Source of the DNA: CAZMPJ01 sp964568455
GTDB taxonomy: Bacteria; Margulisbacteria; WOR-1; O2-12-FULL-45-9
Assembly: GCA_964568455.1 (NCBI GenBank)
Contig: CAZMPJ010000010.1
Coordinates: 1-64,000, forward strand
DNA: 64,000 nucleotides
Direction of reading: 5' to 3'
Part shown: positions 56,839 through 64,000 of the stretch, in pieces
Numbering within the stretch: the stretch's first letter is position 1
How the letters are laid out: the number at the start of each line of letters is the position of its first letter
The notes under the pieces: model-generated
Database searches by the model: none
What the model was told of the DNA's origin: nothing
Seen by the model: only the letters and a program-made list of their open reading frames with translations
Translations under genes and position numbers: made by a program

Positions 56839-57663
56839 TTATCCTAGTTGAAACACATCTGCTTCGTCAAGAGGTATATGTATCCCTACATCTGAATAAT
56901 TTTCAAAGTCATCTATCCAAATTATTGTTATGCCCGAAGAGGCATGGTATTTTTCTACTCTAACAAGCAAGTGAAAAACTTTTATGGCTTTTGCTCTTTC
57001 AGAGCTTAAAGCTTTATATAATAAGGAAAAGTTTTGTAAAATAAAAGCTGCTTGATCTTTTAATGATTCATTTTCTAATACCTGGTTACTTATATAAATG
57101 GGAGCTTTAATATGTTGGCGGTAAACTTCTGGTACGGTAGCAGCTAGGAGCGAGAAGGTGTTACTACTGCTAATTTGAGGAAAAAATATAGTATAACCAG
57201 ATGCATTAACTGAAATGTAAAATGGTAGGCCGGATGCTCTAACCCGTTCCAGTATTCCTACTTGATCTGGGTTTGTGGGTTGAGCTTCGGCATAGAAAGT
57301 CATTTTATTAATTATTTTGTAAATTTCTGTTGCGCTTAATTCACCGAATAATCTTCGGCTTCCTCTATAAGGCTGGTGAATGTCTGCTTCTGGAAGCGTT
57401 ATTGAAATAGTACTGTTATCATTGAATACATTAGCATGGCCGGACATTAAAATGCTATGTTTTCCAACTAAGATTGGTTTTCCCCTTTGTTCTATCCGTT
57501 GCCTTAGCCCATGTAATTTTAGGCCTTTGTTCTCACTCAGGCGGGCCATAGCTACTTTTCCTTGACCCATATTAGCGACAACATGACGAGGGCGTTGAGA
57601 ATTTCTTCGAAACGCTCCTTGCGCCCAGCTAGTTTCTCCGGCTCTAAATCTTATTGTACTCAT
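56839..57663 (-). CDS. unknown 274-residue protein of the sigma28-like group
   Basis: The product starts MSTIRFRAGETSWAQGAFRRN, an Arg-rich N-terminus followed by a mixed alpha/beta fold (ISITLPEADIHQPYRGSRRLFGELSATEIYKIINKM, LPFYISVNASGYTIFFPQI, ITIIWIDDFENYSDVGIHIPLDEADVFQLG at the end). No signal peptide or membrane helix. No family recognised. The promoter (site 8) is head-to-head with that of the EEP-family gene, so the two are likely co-expressed. Confidence 0.7.
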   Translation of the reverse strand: MSTIRFRAGETSWAQGAFRRNSQRPRHVVANMGQGKVAMARLSENKGLKLHGLRQRIEQRGKPILVGKHSILMSGHANVFNDNSTISITLPEADIHQPYRGSRRLFGELSATEIYKIINKMTFYAEAQPTNPDQVGILERVRASGLPFYISVNASGYTIFFPQISSSNTFSLLAATVPEVYRQHIKAPIYISNQVLENESLKDQAAFILQNFSLLYKALSSERAKAIKVFHLLVRVEKYHASSGITIIWIDDFENYSDVGIHIPLDEADVFQLG

Positions 57664-57672
57664 GACATACTT

Positions 57673-57700
57673 GTTTCGAAGGATAATGTTGAAAATTTCA
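57673..57700 (-). promoter_or_regulatory. sigma28-like promoter, site 8
   Basis: On the minus strand TGAAATTT (57700-57693), 14 nt, CGAAAC (57678-57673), 9 nt before the ATG at 57663. Confidence 0.55.
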
Positions 57701-57709
57701 GTTTTTTGT

Positions 57710-57737
57710 TGAAATTTATTATTTTATGTGTCGAAGA
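57710..57737 (+). promoter_or_regulatory. sigma28-like promoter, site 9
   Basis: TGAAATTT (57710-57717), 14 nt, CGAAGA (57732-57737), 7 nt before the ATG at 57745. Confidence 0.55.
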
Positions 57738-57744
57738 AAGAGTA

Positions 57745-58710
57745 ATGCTATCAGCTATAAATAATATATCCGGGGCGTTGCCCTCATTGTCAGCCGCTGC
57801 AAAAAGTGATGAAGAGTGCAATGAGCAGCCCGAGAAAAAAAGAACAACAACTGTTTTAGCTTACAATACTCATCTGTTTGGTGGGTATGGCGGGCCTTTT
57901 ACTAGCAAATCAAACCATCAGGACGATAAAAGAGCCGAGAAAATTTGTGACGCTCTTATGAAAAGTAATGCGGATATAATTGTTCTGTCCGAAGTCTGGG
58001 ATAGTGATTATGCCCAACTAATTATTAGTAAACTGCAGCAAAAATACCCAAACCATTTTAGACCAAAAGTTCTAAGATCGCTTTATAGTCCTGGGCTGCT
58101 TTTGCTTAGTAAACATAATATAACGGATGTCTCATTTAAACAGTACCAAGGATTGTTGGGACCAGACTTTTTTACCAACAAAGGATTTGGTACTGCCACC
58201 CTTACCATTAATAGTGTGGCCATGCGTTTATTTTTTACCCATGTTCAGGCAGAGCGCAGACTAACCATGGACAAAGAAGTAAAAGATATCCGCATGAAAA
58301 ACATTAGGCAATTGAACCAGGCAATTTCTGACTATAGAGAAAGCAATCCGGATACACCGGTTCTAGTAGTAGGAGATCTTAATGTTGCGGCCGAAGCAGG
58401 CGATAAACCTACTGCTGAATATAAGCAAATGATGAAGGTTTTTAAGTCCAGTAAACTTAAAGATGCATATCGCAGTCTATATCCTGATGCTGCTAAAAAT
58501 AGAGGATATACTTATGATAGGAAGTCTAATACTTTGATTGGAAAATTTTCTCCGCAAGCAATTCCTCAGCGGATTGATTATATTCTTTTTAGTGGAAAAG
58601 TTAATTTGCACCGGATGACAATTGATCCTGATCATTATATGTATAATGGCGGTGAGGATAATCTCTCAGATCATTTTCCGATTTGGTTAGAATTTAGCCT
58701 CTCCCAGTAA
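57745..58710 (+). CDS. endonuclease/exonuclease/phosphatase family hydrolase
   Basis: The start at 57745 (MLSAINNISGALPSLSAAAK) is preferred to longer in-frame starts because a sigma28-like promoter ends 7 nt before it. The 321-residue protein has the full EEP active site: LAYNTHLFGG (Asn), IIVLSEVWD (metal Glu), FFTHVQA (His), VLVVGDLNV (Asp/Asn), QRIDYILF and NLSDHFPIWLEF (catalytic His). The family includes nucleases, sphingomyelinases and inositol phosphatases; the WDSDYAQLI-SPGLLLLSK arrangement is closest to neutral-sphingomyelinase-like members. Substrate and export are uncertain. A terminator follows at 58751. Confidence 0.85.
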   Translation: MLSAINNISGALPSLSAAAKSDEECNEQPEKKRTTTVLAYNTHLFGGYGGPFTSKSNHQDDKRAEKICDALMKSNADIIVLSEVWDSDYAQLIISKLQQKYPNHFRPKVLRSLYSPGLLLLSKHNITDVSFKQYQGLLGPDFFTNKGFGTATLTINSVAMRLFFTHVQAERRLTMDKEVKDIRMKNIRQLNQAISDYRESNPDTPVLVVGDLNVAAEAGDKPTAEYKQMMKVFKSSKLKDAYRSLYPDAAKNRGYTYDRKSNTLIGKFSPQAIPQRIDYILFSGKVNLHRMTIDPDHYMYNGGEDNLSDHFPIWLEFSLSQ

Positions 58711-58750
58711 TTTTTATCTTAATTTATGTGCAATTTATAACTGACCCCGT

Positions 58751-58773
58751 TGACCATATTTGGTCACTTTTTT
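58751..58773 (+). terminator. intrinsic terminator after the EEP gene
   Basis: TGACCA-TATT-TGGTCA (58751-58766) followed by C and six T. The stem is short but the T run is good. Confidence 0.65.
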
Positions 58774-58837
58774 GCTTATCCCACGCTTAAATAAAGCTGG
58801 TAATAATGTTGCTATATATTAATAGGAGGATTTTATT

Positions 58838-59345
58838 ATGAATGAATTAATACCAATGGAAAGAGTTGAAAATAAGATTTATGTGATTCGAGGTAAAAAA
58901 GTGATGTTGGATTTTGATTTATCTGAACTTTACGATGTGAAGACCAAGGTATTGAACCAAGCGGTTAAAAGAAACAAAGAAAGATTTCCGGAAGACTTCA
59001 TGTTTTTCCTGTCAAAAGAGGAAATATTAAGGATGTCACAAATTGTGACTTCCTCTAATATTAAATTTCATAAGAAAGTTAGTGCTTTTACCGAAAATGG
59101 AGTGGCAATGCTATCCTTCTGTGCTTAGAAGTAATTATGCTATACAGGTAAACATACAAATAATGCGGGCATTCACCAATTTAAAAAGAATTTTGACTAG
59201 CCATATTGAGGTTTCCCGTAAGCTTGAAGAATTGAAACAAAGGCTAGATAAACATGACAAAGAAATATTTGCTATATTTGATGCCATTAAAAAAATGATT
59301 GAACCACAGGACCAACCTAAGAAGAGATTTGGGTTTCAAGTTTAG
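58838..59345 (+). pseudogene. ORF6N-domain DNA-binding protein, frameshifted
   Basis: AGGAGG precedes the ATG. The first frame (97 codons) reads NKIYVIRGKKVMLDFDLSELY, VKRNKERFPEDFMF and AFTENGVAMLS, which is the ORF6N domain of phage antirepressor-like proteins, then FCA-stop. If one T is removed near 59115 (TCCTTCTG to TCCTCTG), the frame continues SVLRSNYAIQVNIQIMRAFTNLKRIL and a coiled-coil end to 59345, as in intact homologues. A single-base insertion therefore breaks it, unless this is a sequencing error or a programmed shift. The 3' end overlaps the next minus gene. Confidence 0.8.
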
Positions 59346-59652
59346 CTAAAAACTCCGCAGCCTTGGCAATACAATCTTCGCAAGGGACTTTATGAATCTT
59401 TTTTATTTCCCGACATTTTAGCGAACCAGCGAAATTTTTAAATTCTTGTTCAAATTCTTTAGTTTTTTCCGGATGGCATTTTTCTAGCAAATGGTTAGCA
59501 GCGTAATATGCACCGCAAACCCCTTCTGGTGCACGTCCGCCACCCATTTTATCCATAGCTTGATCAGTAGGGCACGTATCTTTAAAAGCTTTTAATACAG
59601 CCTGTGCGCAGTTCATGATCTTGAAATATTCTTTGGCTTTATTAATTGACAT
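59317..59652 (-). CDS. C_GCAxxG_C_C family protein
   Basis: 111 residues with NCAQAVLKAF, GGGRAPEGVCGAYYAANHLLEKC, LKCREIKKIHKVPCEDCIAKAAEFL: the spaced Cys residues of the C_GCAxxG_C_C redox-type family, with KxPCxDC near the end. The family is thought to be redox-linked and sometimes contains selenocysteine; here all positions are Cys codons. GAGGAAG precedes the ATG. It follows a 32-residue membrane protein gene by 2 bp, so the pair forms one operon. Confidence 0.85.
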   Translation of the reverse strand: MSINKAKEYFKIMNCAQAVLKAFKDTCPTDQAMDKMGGGRAPEGVCGAYYAANHLLEKCHPEKTKEFEQEFKNFAGSLKCREIKKIHKVPCEDCIAKAAEFLAKLETQISS

Positions 59653-59654
59653 TG

Positions 59655-59753
59655 TTATTCTTCCTCAAGTTTTTTGAGCTTTTGCTTGCGTTTATAAAAA
59701 TAAGCAACAATAGCGGTAATGATAATTATTGGAAAGATAAAACTCAATATCAT
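59655..59753 (-). CDS. 32-residue single-pass membrane protein
   Basis: A very short gene: MILSFIFPIIIITAIVAYFY is one membrane helix, followed by a basic tail KRKQKLKKLEEE. TGC-TATAAT (59765-59760) ends 6 nt before the ATG, so the mRNA is probably leaderless. The stop TAA lies 2 bases before the ATG of the Cys-rich gene, and its last codons form that gene's ribosome site. A real gene is supported by this tight architecture; function unknown. Confidence 0.65.
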   Translation of the reverse strand: MILSFIFPIIIITAIVAYFYKRKQKLKKLEEE

Positions 59754-59792
59754 GAACCCATTATAGCATTTGAGAAGATTTTTAAAAATGCC

Positions 59793-59820
59793 TGCAATTT
59801 TCTTTCTAAGCTACCGATAT
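59793..59820 (+). promoter_or_regulatory. sigma28-like promoter, site 10
   Basis: TGCAATTT (59793-59800; one mismatch), 14 nt, CGATAT (59815-59820), 9 nt before the ATG at 59830. Confidence 0.5.
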
Positions 59821-59829
59821 ATAATCAAG

Positions 59830-60735
59830 ATGGTAAGCAGTGATAATATAAAAGTTAGTTGTTATAGCTCCTCAAAATGGCAAGGGATTGCTTATCGTAT
59901 TGAAGATAAAAAAGCTAGGATTTCTGCCGAAATAACAAAAAGAGGTGGTCGTTTAATTAGTTTGCAAATTAATGGAACGGAAGTGGTGCATTCAAATCCT
60001 GCTATTTTCCCTCAAATGCAAACTGCTTTGAAAAAAGAACGTGAGAATGTAACTTGGTCAGAAAGTCTTCCTGGTGGAGAAACCACTTGGCCTGCTCCCC
60101 AAAGAGAAGGCGTTCCTCTGCTTGATTTAAATTTGGGCGAATATAAATCTATAGTAATTGAGAACGGAGTGCGGTTAATTAGCCCCATTTGTCGAGAAAC
60201 AGGTTTGCGGATTGTGCGTAAAATTACGCTTAAAGATGGTGTTTTACAGATTCGCGCTTATATTATAAATAAAGGAGACAAAGAACAAAATGCTTCGCCG
60301 TGGAGTATTTTGCCTTTGTTAAAGCCAGCCTTAGTTAAGGTTGGACCTTTAAGACATCCTCCAAGAGCGTTTAAGGATTTTAATAATGGCCAGATTCCAG
60401 AAGGAGTTGTTAGCCAATCAAAAGATAAAAGCTATTATGAACTAGTAATGCATATGACGGGAAAAGACTTTAAAGCAGGCTTTTTATTTGATCCTAGGTT
60501 TGAAAAAGGAACGATATCAGCTTGTTTTCAAGATAAAAAAGTCAGATTAACCACAAGTTTTTTTCTTTCTGATGCGCTTTATCCTCATAAAGGAGCAGGA
60601 GAGATTTATTATGGCGGTGGCCCTTATTTTGAAACAGAAGTGCTGGGGCCGAGTTCAATCCTGCAGCCGGGTCAGGAATCAGAAGTTTTAGAAATAAATA
60701 TTCAATTAGAAGAAATTGCTGAGCCTTGTTTTTGA
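59830..60735 (+). CDS. galactose-mutarotase-like beta-sandwich protein (DUF4380 type)
   Basis: The start at 59830 (MVSSDNIKVSCYSS) is favoured because the promoter lies directly upstream. The 301 residues follow the mutarotase/DUF4380 plan: ISAEITKRGGRLISLQINGTEVVHSNP, LPGGETTWPAPQ, ICRETGLRIVRKITLKDGVLQIRAYIINKGDKEQNASPWSILPL and PYFETEVLGPSSILQPGQ. Such proteins bind carbohydrates or epimerise sugars. No signal peptide is seen with this start. It overlaps the convergent DUF192 gene by 34 bp. Confidence 0.75.
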   Translation: MVSSDNIKVSCYSSSKWQGIAYRIEDKKARISAEITKRGGRLISLQINGTEVVHSNPAIFPQMQTALKKERENVTWSESLPGGETTWPAPQREGVPLLDLNLGEYKSIVIENGVRLISPICRETGLRIVRKITLKDGVLQIRAYIINKGDKEQNASPWSILPLLKPALVKVGPLRHPPRAFKDFNNGQIPEGVVSQSKDKSYYELVMHMTGKDFKAGFLFDPRFEKGTISACFQDKKVRLTTSFFLSDALYPHKGAGEIYYGGGPYFETEVLGPSSILQPGQESEVLEINIQLEEIAEPCF

Positions 60736-61169
60736 GTTTTACCAATAAAATGTACTAAGTTGCCAGGCTTAATTTTGTTTTTAGAGATTTCCCCAGCATT
60801 TAATTCAATCACCCGATTAAAAGGTTTTGCAGCGGAAAAGCTGAAAATCTGGTTTGAGTTTGATACATTTTCTTTGATAGCAACAACTTTATTATCTTTT
60901 AACCAGATAAAATCTAAAGGAAATTGCATATTTTTCATCCAAAAGGAGTGCTTACTAATAGAAGAAAAAATAAATAACATGCCTTGATTTTTGTCTAATT
61001 TATTGCGGTCCGAAAGACCCTGGGTACGTTTTGAAAGTGTATCAGCTATTTCTAGGTAATAACTTTGGTTGCCGGTTTTTGCTTTGATAAATTGGGCTTT
61101 TTCTTTGGAAAAGGAGGTGTTAGGATATAAGCAGATTAAGGCTAAGATTATTAGCCAAAAGCGTTTCAT
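60702..61169 (-). CDS. exported DUF192 protein
   Basis: The start at 61169 is chosen because a signal peptide begins there (MKRFWLIILALICLYPNTSFS) and TGT-TATAAT (61182-61177) ends 7 nt before it. The 155-residue product has the DUF192 pattern: YYLEIADTLSKRTQGLSDRNKLDKNQGMLFIFSSISKHSFWMKNMQFPLDFIWLKDNKVV and VIELNAGEISK..IKPGNLV. The family is periplasmic and of unknown role. Confidence 0.9.
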   Translation of the reverse strand: MKRFWLIILALICLYPNTSFSKEKAQFIKAKTGNQSYYLEIADTLSKRTQGLSDRNKLDKNQGMLFIFSSISKHSFWMKNMQFPLDFIWLKDNKVVAIKENVSNSNQIFSFSAAKPFNRVIELNAGEISKNKIKPGNLVHFIGKTQKQGSAISSN

Positions 61170-61175
61170 AGCGCT

Positions 61176-61185
61176 TATTATAACA
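61176..61185. promoter_or_regulatory. back-to-back -10 boxes for DUF192 and phoB-like genes
   Basis: Minus: TGT-TATAAT (TATAAT 61182-61177). Plus: TATTAT (61176-61181) or TATAAC (61179-61184), 2-5 nt before the ATG at 61187. The 17-bp gap between start codons holds both. Confidence 0.5.
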
Positions 61186-61186
61186 G

Positions 61187-61870
61187 ATGAACAAAATTTT
61201 AATAATAGAAGATGAGCGGGATATTGCCGAAGCAATAGAATATAACCTCGAGAAAGAAAATTTTAAGGTTTCCAAAACTTATGATGGTTTGATTGGTCTT
61301 AAAAAGGCAAAAACATCTCTTCCCGACTTAATTATTCTTGATTTGATGCTTCCAAGCATAGATGGCTTTGAAATTTGTAAAATCCTAAAAAAGAATCCAC
61401 AAACCAATAATATTCCTATTATTATGCTGACCGCTAAAAGCACGGAAATGGATAAGATTTTGGGTTTAGAACTTGGCGCTGATGATTATATAACTAAGCC
61501 CTTTAGCATGCGTGAGCTGATTGTCCGAGTAAAAACAGTGCTTAAAAGATATGGGAAAAAAGAAAAACAAGCTGAAAAGACCTTAAAATTCCCTCATTTA
61601 GAGATTGATTCTGAAAAACACGAAGTTAAGGTTTTTGGGAAGCCGGTTGACCTGACAGCTAAAGAGTTTGTGCTCCTGCGTTATTTGGCAGAAAACAAGG
61701 GTAGGGCTATTAGCCGCGAAAAGTTGTTGGATGCGGTTTGGGGCATTGACGTTGCTATTGAAACTAGAACCGTAGATGTTCACGTGCGCAAGCTAAGAGA
61801 AAAATTAGGCAAAAAAATAAGCAGCTATATTCTTACCTTAAGGGGTGTAGGCTATAAATTTAAGGAATAA
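61187..61870 (+). CDS. phoB: PhoB-like OmpR-family response regulator
   Basis: 227 residues: receiver domain with acidic pair (IIEDERD), phospho-Asp in LIILDLMLPSIDGF, Thr in MLTAKS and Lys in YITKPFSMRELI; then a winged helix with LTAKEFVLLRYLAENKGRAISREKLLDAVWG and TRTVDVHVRKLREKLG. It is followed, sharing one base, by a PhoR-like kinase, and a phosphate transporter gene comes next, which supports PhoB function in phosphate starvation. Confidence 0.9.
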   Translation: MNKILIIEDERDIAEAIEYNLEKENFKVSKTYDGLIGLKKAKTSLPDLIILDLMLPSIDGFEICKILKKNPQTNNIPIIMLTAKSTEMDKILGLELGADDYITKPFSMRELIVRVKTVLKRYGKKEKQAEKTLKFPHLEIDSEKHEVKVFGKPVDLTAKEFVLLRYLAENKGRAISREKLLDAVWGIDVAIETRTVDVHVRKLREKLGKKISSYILTLRGVGYKFKE

Positions 61871-63303
61871 TGTTTAAAACCTTTCAATCAGCGTTGTTTG
61901 CTTCTTTTATTGGCTTAATCTTGCTTTGTCTTTTTATTTTTACCGTTCTTGCCATTCCACGGATAAAAACTGCCACAGTTAACCAGATTAGCAGCGAGCT
62001 TTTTAAACAGGCCTTATTAGTTTCGGCCGGGCTTTCCGAAAACGACTCTTTAACCATTCAAAATAAAGTTTTAGAAATAGCTAAGCTTTCCGGCAGCCGG
62101 GTTACGGTGATTGCTAAAGATGGAAAGGTATTAGGAGATTCTGCTACCACTTTTGCTGAACTGGGAACACTAGAAAATCACCTTGACCGGCCAGAAATTA
62201 TTGAAGCGCAAAAACAAGGCAAAGGCAAAGCAGTTCGCTATAGCGCAACGTTGGGTAAAGACCTTATTTATGTGGCGGTTCCTCTTCAAGGAGAGGTTGG
62301 CTATGTCAGATTTGCTATTCCGGCTACTTATGCCACTGAGTTAGTAATAAAGATCCATAAATCAATAGCTGCTGCCTTGGCCGTGGTTATTTTAGTGGCG
62401 GTAGTTTTGAGCATGCTTTTTTCCCGCTCTTTTGCCCATCCGATTATAAGGTTGTCTGGTATTTCTGGACGTATAACCAGGGGAGAGTTTCCGGTAAAAA
62501 TTGTACCCCGCTCAAAATTTGAAATTGGCAAGTTAGAAGCCGCGATAGAAGATATCAGTGAGCGCTTGGCAGAATCGTTTAAAAAACTTTCTAAAGAACA
62601 GGGCCGGCTGGAAAAACTGGGAAGCTACCGTTCTGAATTTGTTGCCAATGTTTCGCACGAACTAAAAACTCCATTGACTGCTATTCGCAGCTATGTGGAA
62701 ACTTTAATCGAAGGGGCGATTGATGATAAAGAGCATAATCGGGACTTCTTAAATAAAATTGATAAACATGTATCCCATCTTTCTTGTCTGATTGACGATA
62801 TTTTAGAAATATCAAAACTTGAATCGAAAAAAGAATTAGAGCCTTTTGATGAAATAGATGTTAGTAAAGTAATAGAACGTGTCTTGGATACTATTGCAGA
62901 GCGAATAAAAGAAAAGAAGATTGATTTAGTGAAAAAATGTGATATTAGCCAGTGCTTTATTCCTGGTCTTGAAGACCATATTTATCGGGCCTTGTTGAAT
63001 ATCTTGGATAATGCAATCAATTATACTGGTAGTGGTGGGAGGATAGAGCTTAGTTGTAAGAAAGTGAGTAATAAGCTTGAGTTAATTGTATCAGATACTG
63101 GAATTGGGATTCCGCAAAAGCATCTTTCCAGAGTTTTTGAACGTTTTTATAGAGTAGATAAAGCCCGCTCTAGACAATTAGGAGGTACTGGTTTAGGGCT
63201 TTCTATTGTAAAGCATGTTATGAATATACATCATGGGACAGTTGAGGTTGAAAGCGAAGTTGGTAAAGGTTCAAAATTTACTCTTGTTTTTCCTCCTTCA
63301 TAA
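61870..63303 (+). CDS. phoR: PhoR-like sensor histidine kinase
   Basis: 477 residues: membrane helix 1 (about 9-29), an extracytoplasmic PAS-like region (about 30-160), helix 2 (about 165-187), HAMP (HPIIRLSGISGRITRGEF), HisKA with FVANVSHELKTPLTAIRSYVETL (phospho-His about 265), and HATPase (LLNILDNAINYTG, VSDTGIGIP, RQLGGTGLGLSIVKHVM). It lacks the cytoplasmic PAS of E. coli PhoR but resembles the PhoR of Gram-positives. Coupled to the regulator by one overlapping base. Confidence 0.9.
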   Translation: MFKTFQSALFASFIGLILLCLFIFTVLAIPRIKTATVNQISSELFKQALLVSAGLSENDSLTIQNKVLEIAKLSGSRVTVIAKDGKVLGDSATTFAELGTLENHLDRPEIIEAQKQGKGKAVRYSATLGKDLIYVAVPLQGEVGYVRFAIPATYATELVIKIHKSIAAALAVVILVAVVLSMLFSRSFAHPIIRLSGISGRITRGEFPVKIVPRSKFEIGKLEAAIEDISERLAESFKKLSKEQGRLEKLGSYRSEFVANVSHELKTPLTAIRSYVETLIEGAIDDKEHNRDFLNKIDKHVSHLSCLIDDILEISKLESKKELEPFDEIDVSKVIERVLDTIAERIKEKKIDLVKKCDISQCFIPGLEDHIYRALLNILDNAINYTGSGGRIELSCKKVSNKLELIVSDTGIGIPQKHLSRVFERFYRVDKARSRQLGGTGLGLSIVKHVMNIHHGTVEVESEVGKGSKFTLVFPPS

Positions 63304-63314
63304 TTTACATACTT

Positions 63315-63357
63315 TTAACATTGTCTTCATCAAAGCTTAATATCTTTATTGCATAAT
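63315..63357 (+). promoter_or_regulatory. possible Pho-type control region of the Na/Pi cotransporter
   Basis: TTAACA (63315-63320), 5 nt, TTCATC (63326-63331) resembles the direct repeats bound by PhoP/PhoB proteins of Bacillus. A -10-like CATAAT (63352-63357) lies 9 nt before the ATG and has no good -35 box, as expected for an activated promoter. Weak evidence. Confidence 0.3.
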
Positions 63358-63366
63358 AAAATCATT

Positions 63367-64000
63367 ATGACAAACAATATTTTCTTTGGAGTGGTTGGCG
63401 GATTAGGGATCTTTCTCTTTGGTATGAAGGTAATGTCCGAGGGGCTGCAGAAAATTGCCGGAAAAAGTTTGCGTCGGATTCTTGGGTTGTTAACTAAGAC
63501 TACATTATCTAGTGTTGCGGTTGGGGCGGGACTCACGGCAATCGTGCAAAGCAGTTCTGTTTCAACAGTTATGCTTATTGGTTTTGTACAAGCCGGGCTG
63601 GTTAGTTTAAAACAATCTATAGGCGTTATTCTGGGAGCTAATATTGGTACCACTTTGACTGGTCAAATCATTGCTTTTAAAATTCACAAGTATGCTTTGC
63701 CACTTATTGGTCTTGGGGTGGCCTTAAACTTTTTTGCGCCCAAACAAAAAATGAGATATATTGGCCAGTCAATTTTGGGTTTTGGTTTTATTTTCTTTGG
63801 TTTGGCAGTGATGACCAGTGTTTTTGGTCCGCTTAAGCAAAGCCCAGAATTTAGACAGTTATTTGTTACTTTTAGTAGTAATCCGCTTTTGGCAGTATTA
63901 ACCGGGACAATTTTAACTATGGTTGTGCAAAGCAGCTCTGCTACTGTTGGTATTACTATGGTTTTGGCAGGAACCGGCTTATTAGATTTTATGACTGCTT
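63367..64000 (+). CDS. Na/Pi cotransporter family protein (NptA-like), cut by the window edge
   Basis: The visible 211 residues show the Na/Pi cotransporter repeats: FLFGMKVMSEGLQKIAGKSLRRIL, then GLTAIVQSSSVSTVMLIGFV and later GTILTMVVQSSSATVGITMVL, the two QSSS signatures. Several membrane helices separate them. It imports phosphate with sodium at the inner membrane. A PhoU-like C-terminal domain, common in the family, would lie outside the window. It follows the PhoB/PhoR-like pair. Confidence 0.93.
   Translation, partial: MTNNIFFGVVGGLGIFLFGMKVMSEGLQKIAGKSLRRILGLLTKTTLSSVAVGAGLTAIVQSSSVSTVMLIGFVQAGLVSLKQSIGVILGANIGTTLTGQIIAFKIHKYALPLIGLGVALNFFAPKQKMRYIGQSILGFGFIFFGLAVMTSVFGPLKQSPEFRQLFVTFSSNPLLAVLTGTILTMVVQSSSATVGITMVLAGTGLLDFMTA

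Noticed and set aside
57562..57744. N-terminal extension of the EEP hydrolase
   Set aside because: The extra 61 codons cross the neighbouring gene's promoter and start; the promoter at 57710-57737 implies a start at 57745.

Overview
The window is a gene-dense, AT-rich bacterial chromosome segment. The codon style, the diderm traits (lipoproteins with LxGC lipoboxes, a TorF-type porin, a DUF2490-like barrel) and the mix of ordinary housekeeping genes with many family-poor proteins suggest an uncultured candidate lineage. A Margulisbacteria/Saganbacteria (WOR-1)-like relative is my guess; this is inference, not something the sequence proves. Only one RNA gene was found (tRNA-Ala GGC). No CRISPR array, rRNA or complete insertion sequence was seen.

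Layout. 1-3.8 kb: end of an unknown gene, a DUF2914 membrane protein, and a radical SAM/B12 protein coupled to a D12-class adenine methylase. 3.8-10.4 kb (minus): ppdK-dgt-dnaG-rpoD and tRNA-Ala. 10.4-13 kb: yqeK-LCP-rsfS, divergent from a GlmU uridyltransferase domain. 13-21 kb: two unknown genes with the special promoter described below, then a 1085-residue sensor kinase and a degenerate NtrC-like protein. 21-28 kb: lipoprotein, glmM, and an operon of LigB-like/AMMECR1/argC-argJ-argB. 28-31.7 kb: enolase and a lipoprotein. 31.7-52 kb is a nitrogen-assimilation region: nnrE, a glutamine synthetase with a DNA-binding N-terminus, gdhA, NrpR, a PPDK-like protein, a sigma54 activator, chagasin inhibitor, torF-amt-glnK, a second glnA, and gltBD. 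52-61 kb: many unknown or lightly characterised genes, including an M23-type peptidase and an EEP-family hydrolase. 61-64 kb: PhoB/PhoR-like pair and the start of a Na/Pi cotransporter.

Three regulatory patterns stand out. (1) Ten promoters share TGAAATTT-N14-CGATAA. This equals the sigma28/FliA layout (AAA box, 15 nt, nnCGATAA) and lies in front of mostly uncharacterised, non-flagellar genes and of rpoD. It is the best candidate here for an undescribed system. (2) Palindromes TACAAAWWTGTA plus two sigma54 promoters (GG-N10-GC) link the GAF-AAA activator at 40.5 kb to torF-amt-glnK and glnA, with apparent autorepression of the activator. (3) Most housekeeping-type promoters have the -10 box only 6-11 nt before the start codon, so leaderless mRNA seems to be the rule for first genes, while operon-internal genes carry Shine-Dalgarno sites.
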